Below, piece after piece: positions 11,699 to 14,400 of a stretch of DNA of 14,400 bases. The DNA lies in assembly GCA_041685505.1 (NCBI GenBank), contig JAWLFQ010000065.1:1-14400 (forward strand), given 5' to 3'. Positions within the stretch are counted from its first letter, which is position 1; each line of letters begins with the position of its first letter. The notes below the pieces were generated by a model. The model was given only the letters and a program-made list of their open reading frames with translations, made no database searches and was not told the origin of the DNA. Source of the DNA: T1Sed10-7 sp041685505 (GTDB lineage: Bacteria > Actinomycetota > Nitriliruptoria > Nitriliruptorales > Nitriliruptoraceae). A program made the translations under genes and the position numbers.

Positions 11699-13870
11699 TC
11701 ACCCCGGTCGTCGTTCAGTATCGCGCACGACCTCGAGTTGTGGGCGACCGGGCCGCCGCAGGGAGCCGACCAGCAGCAGGACGATGACCAGAACGGCCAT
11801 CGCGGTCAGCGCCGGGCGGGACAGCGTGGTCGAACGCACCGAGAGGCTCTCCTGGGCCAGCACCTGCGTGCCGTCCGGGTCGGTGATGGTGACCGTCACG
11901 GGGAAGGTGCCGGTGGTCACCGCCCGGGTGGGGAAGCTGATGGTGGTCGAGTCACCCTCGTCGAGCTCGAGGATCTCCGAGGTCTGGCCCTCCGGCCATC
12001 GCAGGCGCCCCTGGGACTCGACCTCGACGCTGACCAACAGTGGTCCCCCCTGGTCGCGCACGAGGGTCACCGGGACCTCCCCGGTGTCCGAGGTGAGGGT
12101 GACCGACGCCGCGGCGAGGGAGACCTCCCCGAAGGTCTCGTCGACCGTGCGTTGTACCGCGCGGATCATCGCCGCGGCCTCCCCCTCCATCCCACCGCGG
12201 TACCACCGCGAGGCGGCGCGCAGCAGGTCCTCGCGCAGCTGCGTCGTCGGACGGTCACCCAGGCGCGTCGTGCCCGGCGGGGAGGCGCCGAGCGCGGCGT
12301 CGAGCCCCTCCCACGCTGCCGCCAGGTCGACGGCGATCGCCGCGGTGAAGGGCCCCTCCACGGGTGGCGACAGCCCCGGGGCGCCGGCGTCGAGACGGGC
12401 CTCGGTCGCGACCGTGTCCGGTGCGACGAACCGCAGCCAGTTGGCCTGACCGAGGGTGTGCAGGAGGTCCTCCGCGACCGCGCCGGGTGGTGCCCACCGC
12501 CGGGGCGGCAGGAGCACCAGACCGCGATCGGCCTGGGCCGGGGCGGTGAGGTAGGCCATGGCCGTCTCCGCGAGGACGCGTTGGGTGGCGATCACCCCAC
12601 CCTCGGGTTCGTCCAGGTCCGCCAGTGCCGCCGTCAGGTAGGGATCGGCGACGAGGCCGGTGAGCAGGCGTCCTGACGGGGCACGCAGCCGGTGTACCGG
12701 TTGACCGAGGTCGGGATCTCCGCCGAGAGCCGGCAGGTCGGTGGCGCTGCCGGACAGGATCAGGGTCTCACCGGGCAGCACGTCGAGGACCTGCTCGTCG
12801 ATGCGGTCGGGCACCAGGTGCGTCGCCCCGTCCACCTCGCTCCCGAGCTGGAGTTGGAGCCGTCGGCGACCGTCCGTCGCGGCGATCGCGCCGATCTCCG
12901 CGAGGGTGTCGTCTCCCGCGAGCAGGGCGGGCAGGTCGGCGTCGGCGTAGGTCCCGCCCACCGGCGACAGCACCAGGTCCGCGGCCGCTTCCCGGATCCG
13001 GCGCAGCAGCGCCGAGGCATCGGTGGCGTTGGCCGAGGAGGCCGGCACCGTTCGCGCCTCCAGGTTGCCGGACTCGGTGCGCACCAGGGTGGTGTAACCG
13101 TCGGCGCGGTCGCTCAGGTCCTCCAGGAGGTGCGCGGCGGGTGCCATGACCACCGGCACGTTGGCAGGGCCGCGCTCCAGCGCAGCAACCAGACCGTCCA
13201 GCCGGGAGCCGCGGCGTGTCTCGCGCTCGAGACCCTCGGGATAGTCACCGCCCGGCCCACGCCATGGGGTCGCGTCCAGGGGCCACACCAGCGAGCTGAG
13301 CAGCGGTTCGGACACGGGTTGGTTGAGCCACACCACAGCGGTGGTCACCTCCTCCAGCACCCGGGTGCCGAGGGTGACGGCGATGCGGACCGGGTGCACC
13401 CCGCCCGCGTCGCCGGCCCAGCTGACCTCCTCACGCAGGAAGGTGTCGGTGAGTCCGGCGATCGCACCCGGTGCGAGTGCACCCTCGCTGCGCAGGGGTT
13501 GGGTGTGGACGTGGAGCGCCGGGCCGTCGAGTTCCCCGTCGAGCGCGTTGGCGAGCAACCCCCGGGTCAGCGTCGGCGGGTGGATCTCCACCACGAGTCG
13601 CGCCGCGGTGAGCGGCACCTCGCCGTCGTTCTCGACCAGGATGCGCAGGTCGAGGTCCGCGGCGTAGTCCAACGCTTCGCTCGGATCCTCCACCGGGGCC
13701 GCGGAGCCGGGACCCAGCACCCCGTCCATGGCCGTGACCGTGATATCGGCGCTGGGCTCCGGGGGCGAGCCCTGGGCCAGGGCCGTGCGCGCGGGTGCGA
13801 ACGCGCTGCACAGCGCCACGACGACGAGGAGCAGCGCGCCGGCGCGACCGGGGCCGCGCGTGCAGCTCAC
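11699..13870 (-). CDS. DUF6049-type exported, C-terminally anchored membrane protein
   Basis: 723 residues from the GTG at 13870, which overlaps the NUDIX stop as GTGA. The N-terminus is a signal peptide: basic residues, then GALLLVVVALCSAFAPARTALA, with likely cleavage after ALA (about residue 32). A long extracytoplasmic region follows, with an N-terminal beta-rich portion (about 38-170), a central alpha/beta part and a C-terminal Ig-like beta portion (about 590-680). A single transmembrane helix (about 686-704) and a short basic cytoplasmic tail end the protein. Rv3909 of M. tuberculosis has the same position and architecture. The biochemical role is not established; the linkage suggests cell-envelope biogenesis. 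The frame extends to 13999, but that would overlap the NUDIX gene by 130 bases and put 43 Arg/Ala-rich residues before the signal peptide, so the shorter start is preferred. Confidence 0.85.
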   Translation of the reverse strand: MSCTRGPGRAGALLLVVVALCSAFAPARTALAQGSPPEPSADITVTAMDGVLGPGSAAPVEDPSEALDYAADLDLRILVENDGEVPLTAARLVVEIHPPTLTRGLLANALDGELDGPALHVHTQPLRSEGALAPGAIAGLTDTFLREEVSWAGDAGGVHPVRIAVTLGTRVLEEVTTAVVWLNQPVSEPLLSSLVWPLDATPWRGPGGDYPEGLERETRRGSRLDGLVAALERGPANVPVVMAPAAHLLEDLSDRADGYTTLVRTESGNLEARTVPASSANATDASALLRRIREAAADLVLSPVGGTYADADLPALLAGDDTLAEIGAIAATDGRRRLQLQLGSEVDGATHLVPDRIDEQVLDVLPGETLILSGSATDLPALGGDPDLGQPVHRLRAPSGRLLTGLVADPYLTAALADLDEPEGGVIATQRVLAETAMAYLTAPAQADRGLVLLPPRRWAPPGAVAEDLLHTLGQANWLRFVAPDTVATEARLDAGAPGLSPPVEGPFTAAIAVDLAAAWEGLDAALGASPPGTTRLGDRPTTQLREDLLRAASRWYRGGMEGEAAAMIRAVQRTVDETFGEVSLAAASVTLTSDTGEVPVTLVRDQGGPLLVSVEVESQGRLRWPEGQTSEILELDEGDSTTISFPTRAVTTGTFPVTVTITDPDGTQVLAQESLSVRSTTLSRPALTAMAVLVIVLLLVGSLRRPGRPQLEVVRDTERRPG

Positions 13871-14355
13871 CCGTCGATGACCGCGGCGGCCTGGCGCGGC
13901 GGTTGTGGTCGCTCGGGGACGGCGTGTCGCGCCTTCTCGACGAGCTTGCGCTCGTTGCGGTGCGCGAGCCGCACCAGCGCCACCTCGAGGGGTACCCACT
14001 CGACGTGCTCGGCCTCGTCGTCACGGGGTCCGGCCAACTGCCCGTCCCACCACATGTAGTAGTAGTGCACGAACTTGTGGTAGCGGACCTGGTCGGGGCG
14101 CCAGACGAACCAGTAGTCGATCGTGCCGAGCAGCTCATCGATGACGGCGCCGTAGCCGGTCTCCTCGCGGACCTCTCTCAGCGCGGCCTGCTCGTCGGTC
14201 TCGCCCTCCTCGATCCCACCCTTGGGCAGGGTCCACTGGGGCTTGCCAGCGGCGTTGCGCCGCGCGATGAGCAGCACCCAGCGGCGACCGTCCGGTCGGT
14301 CGTCACAGACCACGCCACCGGCGGAGGTGGCGCGTCTGGTCGGGTACCTGGCCAT
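13867..14355 (-). CDS. NUDIX hydrolase (MutT4-like)
   Basis: 162 residues, a single Nudix domain hydrolysing a nucleoside diphosphate linked to another moiety. The Nudix box GX5EX7REUXEEXGU is complete at residues 46-68: Gly46, Glu52, Arg60, Glu61, Glu64, Glu65, Gly67, Tyr68, preceded by WTLPKGG. An aromatic stretch (VHYYYMWW, about 96-103) follows. The substrate is unknown; the M. tuberculosis gene in this position is mutT4 (Rv3908), so an oxidised-nucleotide or signalling-nucleotide hydrolase is possible. It is the first gene of the operon, with a TANNNT box 7-12 bases before the ATG at 14355 and no Shine-Dalgarno, and it overlaps the DUF6049-like gene by four bases. Confidence 0.92.
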   Translation of the reverse strand: MARYPTRRATSAGGVVCDDRPDGRRWVLLIARRNAAGKPQWTLPKGGIEEGETDEQAALREVREETGYGAVIDELLGTIDYWFVWRPDQVRYHKFVHYYYMWWDGQLAGPRDDEAEHVEWVPLEVALVRLAHRNERKLVEKARHAVPERPQPPRQAAAVIDG

Positions 14356-14361
14356 GGAACG

Positions 14362-14367
14362 AGGGTA
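14362..14367 (-). promoter_or_regulatory. Candidate leaderless -10 box of the six-gene operon
   Basis: TACCCT on the minus strand occupies exactly -12 to -7 relative to the A of the NUDIX ATG. With no Shine-Dalgarno before the ATG this fits a leaderless transcript. It would drive NUDIX, DUF6049-like, small membrane protein, kinase, sigma and anti-sigma genes, though internal promoters cannot be excluded. Confidence 0.5.
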
Positions 14368-14393
14368 GCGAGCGTGGTGTGCGCTGCGGGGCG

Positions 14394-14399
14394 TAGTCT
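14394..14399 (+). promoter_or_regulatory. Candidate -10 box for a divergent gene beyond the window
   Basis: TAGTCT on the plus strand at the right edge. If it behaves like the other boxes here, a start codon should lie near 14406. In mycobacteria the gene divergent from mutT4 is pcnA (a CCA-adding enzyme), which would fit, but nothing of it is in the window. Confidence 0.35.
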
Positions 14400-14400
14400 G

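Noticed and set aside
11570..12676. Plus-strand open frame of 368 residues
   Set aside because: It spans two minus-strand membrane protein genes and shows the His/Gln/Arg-rich composition of a shadow frame.
13871..13999. Upstream extension of the DUF6049-like gene to ATG 13999
   Set aside because: It would add 43 Arg/Ala-rich residues before a clear signal peptide and overlap the NUDIX gene deeply; the GTGA overlap start at 13870 explains the data better.
12692..14059. Plus-strand open frame of 455 residues
   Set aside because: It is antisense to the DUF6049-like and NUDIX genes; the Nudix box, signal peptide and membrane anchor on the minus strand are convincing.
1..14400. CRISPR array, insertion sequence, tRNA or rRNA
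   Set aside because: No regularly spaced repeats, transposase motifs, terminal inverted repeats or structural RNA signatures were found, and the window is almost fully occupied by protein genes.

Overview
This is a strongly GC-rich stretch with long coding regions, GTG and ATG starts and almost no spacer DNA. The gene order is that of the origin-proximal region of Actinomycetota: a mutT4-like NUDIX gene, a DUF6049-type membrane protein, a protein kinase, an ECF sigma factor (sigM position), its anti-sigma factor, trxB, trxA, a cwlM-type protein and a GNAT acetyltransferase. In Mycobacterium tuberculosis the matching run is Rv3908 to Rv3916c, next to parB and parA. Several departures from that order suggest a deep-branching actinobacterium rather than a mycobacterium or streptomycete. 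The class cannot be fixed from this sequence alone.

Layout. Positions 1-1983 (minus) hold a PLP-dependent aminotransferase followed by a D-alanine--D-alanine ligase that runs off the left edge. A 143-bp divergent region at 1984-2126 carries a near-perfect palindrome. Positions 2127-4317 (plus) hold a 57-residue membrane protein, a GNAT acetyltransferase and an MFS transporter. A strong hairpin separates the last of these from the convergent cwlM-type gene (4343-5422, minus). Then come trxA (5494-5817) and trxB (5966-7039), both minus. trxB has an oxidative-stress type (SigR/SigH-like) promoter candidate. A divergent zinc-finger membrane protein occupies 7273-7875 (plus).

Positions 7924-14355 (minus) form one compact six-gene operon, transcribed in the order NUDIX, DUF6049-like, small membrane protein, Ser/Thr kinase, sigma factor, anti-sigma factor. 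The genes overlap or are separated by only a few bases. A candidate leaderless promoter lies directly before the NUDIX start, and another points out of the window at its right edge.

How the genes fit together. The theme is control of cell-wall synthesis together with thiol redox balance. D-Ala-D-Ala ligase makes the peptidoglycan terminal dipeptide. The CwlM-type protein is predicted to regulate rather than cut peptidoglycan, because one zinc ligand is replaced. The kinase carries the intracellular kinase and extracellular discoidin-like parts that in mycobacteria are fused to the lipid II flippase MurJ, but MurJ itself is missing here. The sigma/anti-sigma pair and TrxA/TrxB supply envelope- and redox-stress responses.

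No mobile element, CRISPR array, rRNA or tRNA was seen. The most interesting points are the MurJ-less kinase arrangement, the partly degenerate CwlM zinc site, the trxB promoter with an overlapping 11-bp inverted repeat, the palindromic bidirectional promoter at 2042-2063, and the repeated TANNNT boxes at a fixed distance from start codons.
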